A stretch of 64,000 nucleotides of DNA from Spirogloea muscicola (lineage: Eukaryota > Streptophyta > Zygnematophyceae > Spirogloeales > Spirogloeaceae). A program made the translations under genes and the position numbers. Within the stretch, counting starts at the first letter, position 1, and the number at the start of each line of letters is the position of its first letter. Location: positions 994,678-1,058,677 of the forward strand of contig WELB01000025.1 in NCBI GenBank assembly GCA_009602725.1, in the 5' to 3' direction. The notes below the pieces were generated by a model, which saw nothing but the letters and a program-made list of their open reading frames with translations, did no database searches and had not been told where the DNA came from. Of this stretch, positions 32,359 to 41,879 are shown piece after piece.

Positions 32359-32836
32359 AGAGAAAGTGCTCGCCCATTGAGGATAGGGGCTGGAAAAACC
32401 AGCCCAAAAACGAATGAACAAAGTACGAGAAGGGGGCCAGGGGAAGAGCGAAGAATAACAAGCACACACAGAAATAAAGCAGCTACGAATCACTCTGTGA
32501 TCCCTGCTAAGCAGCCGCAGATCAGAGATGCTAGGCTCCTGGAAGTGGGTCCCCCGGCCAGAGCCAGCAGCGAGACGGCCAGGCGTATGCGGTACACTTG
32601 CGTCAGCGACCCGGCTGCAGGAAAGTCCACCGGCTCCCTAGTGAAGCGCCGGGCGATGGTGTGGCAGGCGAGCTGGGTGAGCAGCTCGAGCCACCGAGCG
32701 CCCAGCGCCCCATGGGTGTCAATTGCCAACGGGAAGACCTCGTCTTCCCGCGGATGATTGGCGTACTTGAGCTCTTCAGCCCGAGCAGCGCAGGCGACCG
32801 CATACCCAGCCTCGGTGGCACATTGGGCTGGGTGTG
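32359..32836 (-). mobile_element. Class A RGY LINE, 5'-truncated, tail-to-tail with previous
   Basis: On the minus strand it begins (32,836) at the codons for HPAQCATEAGYAV, passes KELKYANHPREDE and MAIDTHGALGARWLELLTQL, and ends in a damaged terminal peptide near 32,490. A class A tail with hairpin GGGCTGGTTTTTCCAGCCCC and CTCAATGGGCGAGCAC ends at 32,359. That end touches the TGA of the plus-strand LINE, so this copy was inserted exactly at the start of the older copy's 3' untranslated region, or replaced it. Confidence 0.88.
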
Positions 32837-33113
32837 AGCGATGACTTCGCGGCCCTGGCCATTGTCGTTCACGGGGCCTTCAGCAGTGGCTGGTTCTCCT
32901 CCACTCCATTGGCTCTTCATGAACGTGCAGGGCGCGCTCTAAGTCAGGCCTCCGGCTTCCGTGGCGGTTCTCCAGCTCCCCAGGTTAGCTTGTCAGACTT
33001 GTTTGTGCTCACCCGTGGATACTATTGTCAGCTTAGGCACCTAAATTTAGGTCTCCGTATTATGTAGCCTTGTTAAATTTGCACTTGACTCTGCCTGAAC
33101 ATTGGCTTGAAAT
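32837..33113 (+). mobile_element. Class B RGY LINE 3' end
   Basis: It starts DDFAALAIVVHGAFSSGWF, jumps by an internal deletion to ERAGRALSQASGF, and ends SLSDLFVLTRGY near 33,024. The stop is lost by substitution (TAT for TGA). The class B tail follows (GTATTATGTAGCCTTGTT, CTCTGCCTGAAC, GGCCTCCCT). The next LINE begins inside this tail, after GGCCTCCCT. Confidence 0.8.
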
Positions 33114-34305
33114 GGCCTCCCTGCGAGCCCGCCTTGCGGAGCATCTTCAGCCTACGGCCCGGCTTCCCGAGCTGGACGACATGCAGCTGTAGTTGGCCAT
33201 GTTGACCAAGGCCATTGGGCAGCGGCCCCAGTACTTGACGCGGGCCACTCCGCCGTCCCCAGGGGCGTTGGCGGCGTACGCGGATTTTGATGCAGGCATG
33301 GTGGCGAGCTTGGCGGCCCTGGTCCGCCACCAGGGCTTCCTCCAGTCGCCAGCCGCTTTCCACCAGGCGGCGCTACCCCTCAGCCACGGTGGTCTCGGCC
33401 TGCGCCCGCTCGCCCGTTCTTGCCGGGCTGCATACCTCGGCAGCTGGGCGCAGACTGCCGCCTCCGTGGCCCAGCGCTTCATGGTCCACGGCCGGCGTGC
33501 ATTGGAGCAGGCGGTGGTGGAGGTTGACATAGGCGCGCTGCCGTTCCAGGTGTCGCTTCGCTCCGCCCACCAGGATGCGATGCGATGCATGGCATTCTGG
33601 TGGAGGCTGGCTTCTCGGTGGCAGCGGAGCACTCCAGCGTCATGCCGCTCCAGGAAAGGGCTGACGGTCCCCACGCCCGTCGCGTAGACCTGGTGGCCAC
33701 CCCACAGACCGGCGGGCCACGTCTTCTCCTGGACGTGGTGACCACCGACGCATACGACCGCTCGCACCCAGCCCAATGTGCCACCAAGGTTGGGTATGCG
33801 GTCGCCTGCGCCGCTCGGGCTAAAGAGCTCAAGTACGCCGACCATCCGCGGGAAGACGAGTTCTTCCCGCTGGCGATTGACACGTATGGGGCGTTGGGCG
33901 CTCGGTGGCTCGAGTTGCTCACCCAGCTCGCCCGCCACGCCATCGCCCGTCGTTTCCATGGGGAGCGGGTGGACTTTCCTGCAGCCGGGTCGCTGGCGCA
34001 GGTGTACCGGATGCGCTTGGCCGTCTCGCTGCAGCGGTCAATGTCCCGCGCGCTGCACCTGCGGGCCGGCAGAGCCCTCGCTGCTGCCTTTGGCTCTGGC
34101 CAGGGGACCCAGTTCCAGGAGCCTAGCGTCTCTGATCTGAGGCTGCTTAGCAGGGGTTACTGAGTGATCCATAGTTGCTTTGTTTCTTTGTGTGCTTGTT
34201 TTTCTTTGCGCTTCCCTGGCCCCCTTCTCGTCCTTTGTTAATTCTTAATGGCTGGCTTTTTCAGCCCCTATTCTCAATGGGCGAGCACTTTCTTCTTCTT
34301 CGCCA
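33114..34305 (+). mobile_element. Class A RGY LINE with internal deletion
   Basis: It begins at the codons RARLAEHLQP within a class B tail. It runs through LPELDDMQL, AIGQRPQYLT and FDAGMVASLAALVRHQGF, loses the segment holding the Cys/His knuckle (join near 33,570), and continues in a second frame from ILVEAGFSVAAEHSSVMPLQ through the endonuclease (RRVDLVATPQTGGPRLLLDV, AKELKYADH) to SDLRLLSRGY-stop at 34,163. A full class A tail follows to about 34,305. It is very close to the 35.8-37.3 kb copy. Confidence 0.9.
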
Positions 34306-34339
34306 TAGCACGGCCTGCTCTTCAGGAACACGTGTGTAT

Positions 34340-34400
34340 TAAGAGATGGGGAGGGCATGTGTGGCCAAGTACAAAAGCAAGCACATTGACAAGTGTACAT
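34340..34400 (-). mobile_element. Solo class C tail, minus strand
   Basis: Reversed class C end (GTGTGTATTAAGAGATGGGG) followed by GTGGCCAAGTACAAAAGCAA. It lies just after a class A tail on the other strand. Confidence 0.75.
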
Positions 34401-34434
34401 CACCTGGCCCCTTCGTAGCTGCTAAGCGGATTTT

Positions 34435-34635
34435 GCCAAGCTTCAATGCTGCCGGCTCCCTTGCGCAGGTCTTTTGAATGAGGCTGGCGGTCTCGCTACA
34501 GGCGCTCTTTGGCGTGCTTTGTAGTGTAGTCCTTTCTTGGCACTTTCTTTGGCTTTGGACATTGTCCATTCTTTTTGGGTTGGCTTTGCCAGCCCCTCCT
34601 TGTTTTCTTCTCTATGGGCGAGCTTTTCTTCTTTA
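34435..34635 (+). mobile_element. LINE remnant with T1 tail
   Basis: A short body (FNAAGSLAQVF, a stop, then MRLAVSLQ) near 34,443-34,500 runs directly into the T1 tail: GTAGTGTAGTCCTTTC, CTTTGGACATTGTCCATTC, hairpin GGGTTGGCTTTGCCAGCCCC, CTATGGGCGAGC. The terminal peptide is deleted. Confidence 0.8.
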
Positions 34636-34985
34636 GCTTATGCGGTTCACGCGCGCGCTGGCCGCGCTATGGCTGCTGCTTCCGGGTCTCGGCTGAGTGC
34701 CGCTTTTCAAGAGAACTCCGTGTATTAGAAACAAATGTAGGCTTTTCCTGCTTCTAGTTACTCTGATCTGCTGTTGCTCACACGTGGATATTCAGCATCC
34801 ATCTGAATCTCAGAAGAATCTCCCTCTGCACCGTCTCGTGCTTTGTAGTGTAGTCCTTTCTCGGCACCTTTCTTTGGCTTTGGACATTGTCCATTAACTA
34901 AAAAAGACTTCTTTTTATTAACGGGCTTTTCTTGGATTGGCTTTGCCAGCCCCTCTTCTCTATGGGCTAGCTCTTCTTCTGCAGC
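34636..34985 (+). mobile_element. Class T1 RGY LINE 3' end with a tiny insertion
   Basis: AYAVHARAGRAMAAASGSRL is interrupted at 34,709 by a 32-base insertion and resumes as SYSDLLLLTRGY (stop lost). The T1 3' untranslated region follows. Its hairpin leader is disrupted between 34,899 and 34,940 by an unrelated A/T-rich, partly palindromic segment before GGCTTTGCCAGCCCC and CTATGGGCTAGC. The uninterrupted twin is at 57,940-58,205. Confidence 0.8.
34709..34740 (-). mobile_element. 32-base class C tail fragment flanked by a 7-bp duplication
   Basis: The inserted bases are the reverse of the extreme 3' end of class C tails (CTACATTTGTTTCTAATACA plus a few bases). GCTTTTC occurs on both sides (34,702-34,708 and 34,741-34,747), while the twin at 57,995-58,030 has a single CGCTTCTCCTGC. 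The repeat is best read as a target-site duplication, making this a retroposed insert of only 32 bases. Confidence 0.75.
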
Positions 34986-35110
34986 AAAACGGCGCATTCG
35001 GTACACTTGCGCAAGTGCCGGCTGCAGGGGAGTCCACCGGCTCCCCATGGCCTCCCCATCTCTTCATACACACGTACGGAAGCGAAAAGCCAGCCCGAAA
35101 AAATTGACAG
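34986..35110 (-). mobile_element. Class A LINE fragment and tail, minus strand
   Basis: The minus strand encodes HGEPVDSPAAGTCASVPNAP (35,050-34,990), a damaged version of HGEPVDFPAAGSLAQVYRMR. A separate reversed tail (AAAAGCCAGCCCGAAAAAAT) lies at 35,090-35,110. Confidence 0.65.
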
Positions 35111-35155
35111 TGGTGCGAAGGGGCCAAAAGCGTTTTTGGCCCCTTCGCACCCACA
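35111..35155. repeat. Near-perfect inverted repeat, about 20 bp arms
   Basis: The left arm ends GTGCGAAGGGGCCAAAA and the right arm begins TTTTGGCCCCTTCGCAC, with a GCGT spacer at 35,131-35,134. The arms are the GCCCCTTCG-type leaders of two LINE tails facing each other, so the palindrome marks a head-to-head junction of tail modules. Confidence 0.85.
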
Positions 35156-35370
35156 TGCTGCGGTGTTCCACAGGCCCTGAAGTGGTGGGCGTCCACAATC
35201 TCCTATGAGACGCCCTGGCGGGCTTGATGCGCGACGCCGGCTACAGCGCCATTGTGGAAGCAAGCAATGTAATGGCCATCACCACGGCTCCTCAGGGTCG
35301 CCATCACCGTCGCACCCTGGACATTGTGTATAAAGATTTACATGGCTGGAATGTCAATGCAGCAGTAACG
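35156..35370 (+). mobile_element. Diverged RGY LINE fragment, knuckle to endonuclease
   Basis: The plus strand reads HMLRCSTGPEVVGVHNLL, one stop, then DALAGLMRDAGYSAIVEASN, VMAITTAPQGRHHRRTLDIV and NVNAAVTY. It aligns with HMLRCAWGGERTGTHDLLRN and the endonuclease start of the 31.7 kb copy. It is clearly more diverged than other copies, so it is either an older class or a different lineage. Confidence 0.7.
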
Positions 35371-35822
35371 TATTGATAGATGCCTGGAGACTAGACACCT
35401 CATCCGGCTGACAAATAAATTGACTGTCAGTGCCGCAGGAAAGGCTTAACAGATGCCTGGAGACGGACAATTTCACCAGGCTGGGCAGCATGGCTTCAAC
35501 CTAGAGCTGAGAGCGGCGCAACCCGGAGTCGTGACACGCGAGACAGCATGGTGCTGGCGCTGGAACGGCGACGGGAGGTGGCAGCGCTGTAGACTGCCTT
35601 GACGGCGTTGTTAGCCGTTAGTGTTGACGGGAACGATAGTACGGCTGACGATAGCCTGGGGGTAGTGACCGTCAGCTGCGAGTGACGGGGGATCGTCAGT
35701 ATGGGGGTGGAGGCCAATGGATGGGTAGTTTGTCGGTGGTAGCCCGTTGATGGCCGTCGACAGTTCGTGGACGGGTCCTCAACGAGAAACTGGGTTCCAA
35801 ATATCCCCACCCGGGCCCGCAT
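35371..35822. other. No recognised gene
   Basis: About 450 bases with no recognised feature. The sequence is rich in GT/AC-type simple words near 35,590-35,760. It ends exactly where the class A LINE begins. Confidence 0.4.
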
Positions 35823-37315
35823 GGCCGGGCCACCCCGCCGTCCCCAGAGGCATTGGCGGCGTACGCGACTTTCGACGCGGGCATGGTGGCGAGCTTGGCG
35901 GCCCTGGTCCGCCACCAGGGCTTCCCCCAGTCGCCAGCCGCTATCCACCAGGCGGCGCTACCCATCAGCCACGGGGGTCTCGGCCTGCGCCCGCTCGTCC
36001 GCTCATGCCGGGCTGCATACCTCGGCAGCTGGGCGCAGACTGCCGCCTCCGTGGCTCAGCGCTTCATGGTCCATGGCCGGCGTGCACTGGAGCAGGCGGT
36101 GGTGGAGGTGGACAAAGGCGCGCTGCCGTTCCAGGTGGCGCTTCGCACCGCCCACCAGGAGCTGCTCGCGGCGCACCCCGACATGGCCGGCCAGGCGGTC
36201 TCCTTTGCGCACCTCGCGCACACCGCTGACCTGCGCGTCCAAGCGCGCTTCGCGGCCGTCGTCGACAAGGCCGCCTACACCACCGCCGTGCTGCAGCTTC
36301 CTGAGGCTGACCTGCGCGGGCGCGCGAGACTACATTCGGCCTCCTCCCCGGGGGCAGCGGCGTGGCTCCAGGCACTCCCCATCACTGACGCCCTGACCCT
36401 CCCAGATGAGGTGTTTCGCACTGCCGTCCACCGGCTCCTGGGGCTGCCGCCTCCATGCCTCCAGGGCGTGCGTCAATGCCAGTGTGGCGAGCGAGGGGCC
36501 AAGCCTGGCGAGCTGGCTGCTCACGTCCTGCGCTGTTCCCATGGCGGCGAGAGGACGGCGGCCCACGACCGCCTCCGGGACGCGATGCACAGCATCCTGG
36601 TGGAGGCTGGCTTCGCGGTGGCAGCGGAGCACTCCGGCGTCATGCCGCTCCAGGCCAGGGCCGACGGTCTCCACGCTCGTCGCGTCGACCTGGTGGCCAC
36701 CCCACAGGCCGGCGGGCCACGTCTGCTTCTGGATGTGGTGACTACCGACGCATTTGACCGCTCCCACCCAGCCCAGTCTGCCACCAAGGCTGGGTATGCG
36801 GTCGCCTGCGCCGCTCGGGCAAAAGAGATCAAGTACGCCGACCATCCACCGGAAGACGAGTTCTTCCCGTTGGCAATTGACATCCATGGGGCACTGGGCG
36901 CTCGGTGGCTTGAGCTACTTAACCAGCTCGCCCGCCACGCAATCGCCCGTCGCTTCCATGGTGAACCGGTAGACTTTCCTGCAGCCGGGTCGCTGGCGCA
37001 AGTGTATCGCATGCGCTTGGCCGTCTCGCTGCAGAGGTCCATGGCCCGTGCGCTGCACCTTCGTGCCGGGAGAGCCCTCGCTGCTGCCTCTGGCTCTGTC
37101 CAGGGGACCCACTTCCAGGACCCTAGCCTCTCTGATTTGCGGCTGCTTAGCAGGGGTTACTGAGTAATTTGTAGCTGCTTTCTTTCTTTGTGTGCTTTGG
37201 TTTCTTAGCGCTTCCTCTGGCTTCCTCTGGCCCCCTTCTCGTTCTTTGTTCATTCTTTTTTGGGCTGGCTTGTCCAGCCCCTATCCTCAATGGGCGAGCC
37301 CTTTCTTCTATATAG
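35823..37315 (+). mobile_element. Class A RGY LINE, open 436-codon C-terminal half
   Basis: This is the best preserved copy. Homology starts at 35,829 (ATPPSPEALAAYATFDAG), and counting from the Met at 35,853 the frame is open for 436 codons to SDLRLLSRGY-stop at 37,163. Counting from that Met, a Cys/His knuckle lies at C209-x-C211-x12-H224-x3-C228, followed by H238-D239 as in the RHD region of R2 elements. Next come R277-V-D279, D294-V-V and K324-x2-K327-Y328, the expected order of a PD-(D/E)XK endonuclease core. The RT domain is lost by 5' truncation. The tail has a perfect 7-bp stem (37,262-37,268 with 37,274-37,280) and ends CTCAATGGGCGAGCCC. No poly-A and no clear target duplication are seen. 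The intact frame implies a recent insertion. Confidence 0.93.
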
Positions 37316-37915
37316 AGGGCACCCGAGGTAGGAGAGGGGGTGAGTTCTTCACCCTACATCGGACCCCTGGACCCTTGCCACTGCAGTAACCGTTGCTCAA
37401 CTTTACCGTTGCAGCCCCATCCCAATGCCTCCCCGCTCTTCCTTGCCACGCCGGCAGCCCGGGCTTGGCGATATCCAAGGCATTCATTACACTTTTGCTC
37501 TTGCCAAAACTGCCCCCAGCGCCGCCGCCGCCGTCGCAGCATTGCTGTCGGGCGTCTTCGCTGCTGTCGAGGCACGCCTGGAATGAGTGGGCTCACAGGA
37601 CGGGCAGCCGCGCTGCCAAAAAGCCTTACACCGGGCGCTGTGAAAAAGCCAGCCCGAAAAGAATTCAAAAAGGTTCGAAGGGGCCAAAACCATTAGCAGC
37701 TACGAAGGGGCCTGAAGAGGAAAAGAATGTCTGGGGTGACTTCGCAACGGTCGCGTCAGGATCGGTGACGCAGGTAAAGCACGAAACATCGTGACCTTGT
37801 GTGAGGTGCAAAAATCGAGCACTGCCTCCATCTGCTCTGAGGCTGTCGTTTACAGTCTTGCGTCATTAGCTTGTCCATCACTACATCTTGTGACTGGGAC
37901 TGGTAACCGGTTCTT
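37316..37915. other. Mostly unassigned; one minus-strand tail
   Basis: The only recognised element is a reversed class D tail at 37,630-37,695 (GGCGCTGTGAAAAAGCCAGC, AAAAGAATTC, GGTTCGAAGGGGCC). The rest shows GC-rich short frames without family signatures. Confidence 0.5.
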
Positions 37916-38076
37916 TGCGCTGTTGCGCTGGGTTACTGGGACCTGGTTCTTGCGCTGTTGCGCTGGATTACTGTCAATTGGAATTTGCGCTGCTGCGCTG
38001 GATTACTGTCGACTGAAATATACGCTGCTGCGCTGGGCTACTGATGACTGGTTTGTGCGCTGTTACGCTGAAATAG
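37916..38076 (+). repeat. 35-bp minisatellite, about 4.6 copies
   Basis: Units start at 37,916, 37,951, 37,986 and 38,021, each exactly 35 bases, with a partial fifth at 38,056. Each begins TGCGCTG(T/C)TGCGCTGG(A/G) followed by TTACTG or CTACTG and a more variable 12-base end. No frame is kept through the array. Confidence 0.92.
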
Positions 38077-38214
38077 TGCATCAGGAACCATCCAGAAATA
38101 GTGAATTAGGACCTCATCAAGGACATACTATTGCTTGGTTTGGGCTGCACTGAGTGCCGTGTATTCTGTTCCCAACATCCTCTCCATTTTGGGGCATTTT
38201 TTCTCTTTCATGCC

Positions 38215-38990
38215 GATTATCCAACTTGCGGCTGCTGACTGGGGGTCACCGAACAGGCATTCTTAGCGGGCCCTACGCTTTGCGACGCCTCTGGACCTTG
38301 TTCATAATACTTGTGGGCTGGCTTTCCACAGCCGTGCCCCGTTTGGGAAAGCTGCTTCTCCTTCTTATTCAAGCTGCTGCAAGCTCCAATTGCGACCGCT
38401 GACTTAGGCATGCTGAGCAGACATCCTTAGTTTCTACGCTTCTTGACTCTTTTGGACCTTGTTCATGCTTTTGTGACCGGCTTTTTACGACCCTTGCACC
38501 CTTTTAAAGAGCTGGTTAATCTTTTCTGGAGTGCTCTGTCCCGCTCCGGACCTCCTGCACGTTACACTAGCATCACCCTGCATCCTCGAGCTTCCATTTT
38601 TTTGCAGGCTACCACAAATGCGTCCATCTGTTGGGGCTAGCCTGTCACAGCCTCAACCCCTTCAGAAATTCTCCTCGTTCACAGCCACCTTGTTCTTCCT
38701 GGAAAGAGCTTTCTGTTTCTCTCAGCATTGGCAGACTGATCAAGTCACGTTGTTACCGATAATCTTCATAGCCACTTGCACTGCTGCGTAGTTCGCATCT
38801 TGCCCACTTGGTACTCTGTCCACTGCATTAGGCATCCTCACTGATCACTTGTTCTCTCCTCAGCCATCAGTTCTCCTGAGCTATACGTCTTTCGACTCCT
38901 CTGGACCTTATTCACTCTTTTGTGGGCTTGCGTGTCGCAGTCATCCCCCACTTTTAGAAGAGCTGCTTCCCTTTTGGACTGGCCTTTCGG
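38215..38990 (+). mobile_element. Plus-strand array of class D LINE 3' ends
   Basis: CCAACTTGCGGCTGCTGACT (38,220) retains terminal LINE codons. It is followed by class D tails with hairpins near 38,312-38,335 (GGGCTGGCTTTCCACAGCC), 38,470-38,490 (degraded), 38,632-38,652 (GGGGCTAGCCTGTCACAGCC) and 38,920-38,945 (GGGCTTGCGTGTCGCAG). Each is preceded by GGACCTTGTTCA or a variant. The array is old and diverged. Confidence 0.7.
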
Positions 38991-39400
38991 TGCCATTGCT
39001 GCCTTTGGACGAGCTTCATCCCTCACTCATGCAACAGGCAGGGCAGGATATAGTGTCGTCAAATGACCGTCATCCGTCCGTTTAGATACACTTTCTAGTA
39101 TTTGACAATCGCAGTATCTGTCTCGACTGACTCTCAATTAGCTGGGCCCAATCCACTAAAGATTTGGGAGCACGTGGAGACGAGATAGCCACGAGAAAGT
39201 TGCCACAGAGGTAGCCATGCCCTTTTTCAAATGCTGCGCCGCTTGTACTTGCTTACAGATCAGTAAGTGATGGCCCGGAATCTTCAAGCCTTTATCCTCA
39301 ATGGGCGAGCCCTTCTTCATCTAGCATCAGCGACTTCTCAAGCGGAGTCTACGTACCCAGTGTTGCGCTGTTGCCGTGCAATGAGAGACAGGCCAGCTCA
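38991..39400. other. Unassigned; one half-tail
   Basis: Contains a plus-strand class A half-tail (TTTATCCTCAATGGGCGAGC at 39,291-39,310) and otherwise no recognised feature. Confidence 0.5.
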
Positions 39401-41381
39401 GACGAGACTTCGACCCATCAATCAACGTGTGAGCGCATTATGCCGCCGCCGCCGCTTCGGCCGCCGCCGCGCCGCCGCCATCAGAGCCGCTGGATCGCCA
39501 TTGCCGCCGCCGTCTCCACCATCAGTGCCGCCCCACCGTTGTTGCCGCCATGGCCGCCCACCCCATCGTCAGCGGTATTGCCGACGCTGCTGCCGCCACC
39601 CCTCACTGGCATTGCCACCATTGCAAGTTGCCATTGCAGCCTCTGCGGCCGCCCTTCTCCCTGCCGCCAGAGGCGCGTCCAGTCTGCCACCGCCGTTGCT
39701 GCCGCTTTCTTCCACCTGTGTGGAATGTCTCTGGCAGCTTGCTTCCAGGCGCACAGTAGCCACTGCGCCGGCCTCTGCTCACCTCTGGATACACCACCAC
39801 GGCTACTCTTGCCACCCAGCGTCGCCACTGCTGCGCCCCTCCTCATGGTGCTTGCTTACATTGTCGCAGGCAGTCCTTTGTTACACCCTGCTCCTAAGCA
39901 TACACAAAATCACCTCCACCGCTTCGACTCCCCACCTCACTGGCTCTTGCCATCATACCCTGTGCCTGCATCAGCACTGCCCCCACCCCACCCCTTGCTG
40001 CTTGCACTGCTGCTACCAGCTGCACCATCACTTCCGAGGTCGTCACTGACCTCCTTGCCCGGTACCTGGCACAGATACCACCACGCCATCAAAGCAGCTA
40101 AAATCCCCACGCCATCAAAGCAGCTGAAAACCCAGCCTGGTGTCCACCAGCTTGAGACCGCTTGCAAGTCGAGCAAACCAAGTTGCAACTGCCTGCTAGC
40201 TGCAAGTTTCAAGCCCTTTGCTACATCCCTCGGTGGCGTCTTCAGCTGCTGCGATAGGTGTGCTGCCTTTATTGCTCCTCGGTTTACTACTCTGGCAGCT
40301 GCAGGTCCTTCCATGGAGCCTCCCCACGTTGACATGGATGGCAGGGCTCCTCCAGTGCCCCGTAGCTTTGCGTCGTCCCTGTTCTTATATCAACCTGGCA
40401 CGCTATTGATCTGACAGTTTTGCCGCTGATCATGCTGCCGACTCTGACCTCTCCTTCCACGTGCGTGCCTGTGCTCGTCAGATGAGCAGCAGCTGATGCT
40501 GCCCTTCCCTCCAGTCACATGCAGCCTTTCCCAGCCGTCCCCCAGCTCCATTGCAGAAGGGCTGCCAGTCTACGATTTAGTCTCGTGCTTATCTCTAATT
40601 AAGCAGCGCATCCTAGCGGCGCGTCCCTCAATAAGCGCAGCCACATGTGCACTGTGCTTGACGCTGAATAACGGCTGTTCTTAATGAGGCGGTCTTGACC
40701 ATTTACCTCTTTGTCCTCATGGCTCTAACTTGGCTGCTCTTTGTCGGCGGCGCAGCCTTCTGCAAGCAGCTCCTTTACTGTCTGGGTTTCTTGAAGGTGG
40801 GCTGCAGAGAGGAGCCCTTTGTGGACCATGAAGTTGTGCTACAGCCCCCGCAAACCTTGGTGCAATCTGCTGAGGCATGGCAGCCTACCAGTGGCTGCCT
40901 TGCTCGTGTGTGCCCTCCACTTCGCCAATTCAGGCGAGCCCTATTATGTCGTGCAGGCCATCGAGCCCTTCTCTCATGCTCTGGCAAGTGACGCTACGTG
41001 GTTACAACCAATGCCAGCCCCTTGTCCCCTTGCTAATAGTAGCTGCGCCCACAAGGAGGTGGACATTGACAGAGTGATCTCTATCACACCGGCAAGAGCA
41101 AAGCTGTCAGGGGCCCTCTAGCATGGATTTGGAGCACCTAAGAAGCTGTAGTTGGGAAGCGATGCAGTGGCCTCACCACCTTCATGCATGTTGGCGAACA
41201 CGTCACATGTGGGCACCTGCTGCTCTGCTTACTGTAAATGCTGTCTACCAGCCTCCTAACGGCCCTGGCGGAGAGACTCTGTGGCACCTCGCTAAAAAAG
41301 TCAATTCTCTGAGCGATGTATTGCAGGCCAAGGCATAGTATTTCTAGCAGCATGGGCATGCGTGATTCTTGTCTCTCTCTG

Positions 41382-41394
<13 letters not shown>

Positions 41395-41467
<73 letters not shown>
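41395..41467 (+). repeat. GT microsatellite, about 36 units
   Basis: A pure GT tract follows a CT-rich tract (41,371-41,394) and ends at an N (41,468). With the second tract at 41,807-41,876 it brackets the mitochondrial fragment. Confidence 0.95.
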
Positions 41468-41468
41468 N

Positions 41469-41803
41469 TATCTCCAGTTACCAACATTAGCATAAAAAAA
41501 GTAAAAATTGAAAGATAACACATAAATCGAGGACTGTGTGTGTGAAATACTACAAAGCAGCCCATAATTCCTAATGCCAGGCCAAAATCTCCTACTCGAT
41601 TCACAAGCATTGCTTTAATGGCAGCTTTGTTAGCTTGAAGACGAGTAAACCAAAAATTAATGAGCAAATAAGAAGCAAGACCAACCCCTTCCCAGCCTAA
41701 AAACAGTTGAATTAAATTATCTCCAGTTACCAACATTAGCATAAAAAAAGTAAAAATTGAAAGATAACACATAAATCGAGGACTGTGAGGATCATGAGAC
41801 ATG
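41469..41803 (-). pseudogene. nad5: Mitochondrial nad5 fragment, partly duplicated (NUMT or assembly join)
   Basis: On the minus strand 41,802-41,545 encodes [20 protein letters not shown], then the [20 protein letters not shown] and [16 protein letters not shown] core of NADH dehydrogenase subunit 5, an inner-membrane proton-pumping subunit of complex I. The frame is intact and AT-rich, unlike its surroundings. The first 70 bases of this fragment (as CACAGTCCTCG to GGAGATA on the minus strand) occur again, unchanged, at 41,469-41,538. The two copies join at a CACACA overlap. Trp is encoded by TGG. It is far too short to be a working gene, and an N adjoins it. It is either a very recent nuclear insertion of mitochondrial DNA or a misassembly seeded by the CA repeats. 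Confidence 0.9.
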
Positions 41804-41804
41804 T

Positions 41805-41806
<2 letters not shown>

Positions 41807-41876
<70 letters not shown>
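41807..41876 (+). repeat. GT microsatellite, 35 units
   Basis: A second pure GT tract starts four bases after the nad5 fragment. The two tracts have almost equal length, which would fit one original tract split by an insertion that duplicated it, or a repeat-driven assembly error. Confidence 0.95.

Positions 41877-41879
<3 letters not shown>

Noticed and set aside
39267-40414. Pro/Ala-rich plus-strand frames of 260 and 347 codons
   Set aside because: They overlap each other in different frames through a GCC/CCG trinucleotide run and are not preserved in the other P copies.
41344-41802. 152-codon minus-strand frame containing NAD5 and His/Thr repeats
   Set aside because: The His/Thr part is a translation of the GT microsatellite and runs through an N. 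Only the nad5 segment is meaningful and it is a fragment.
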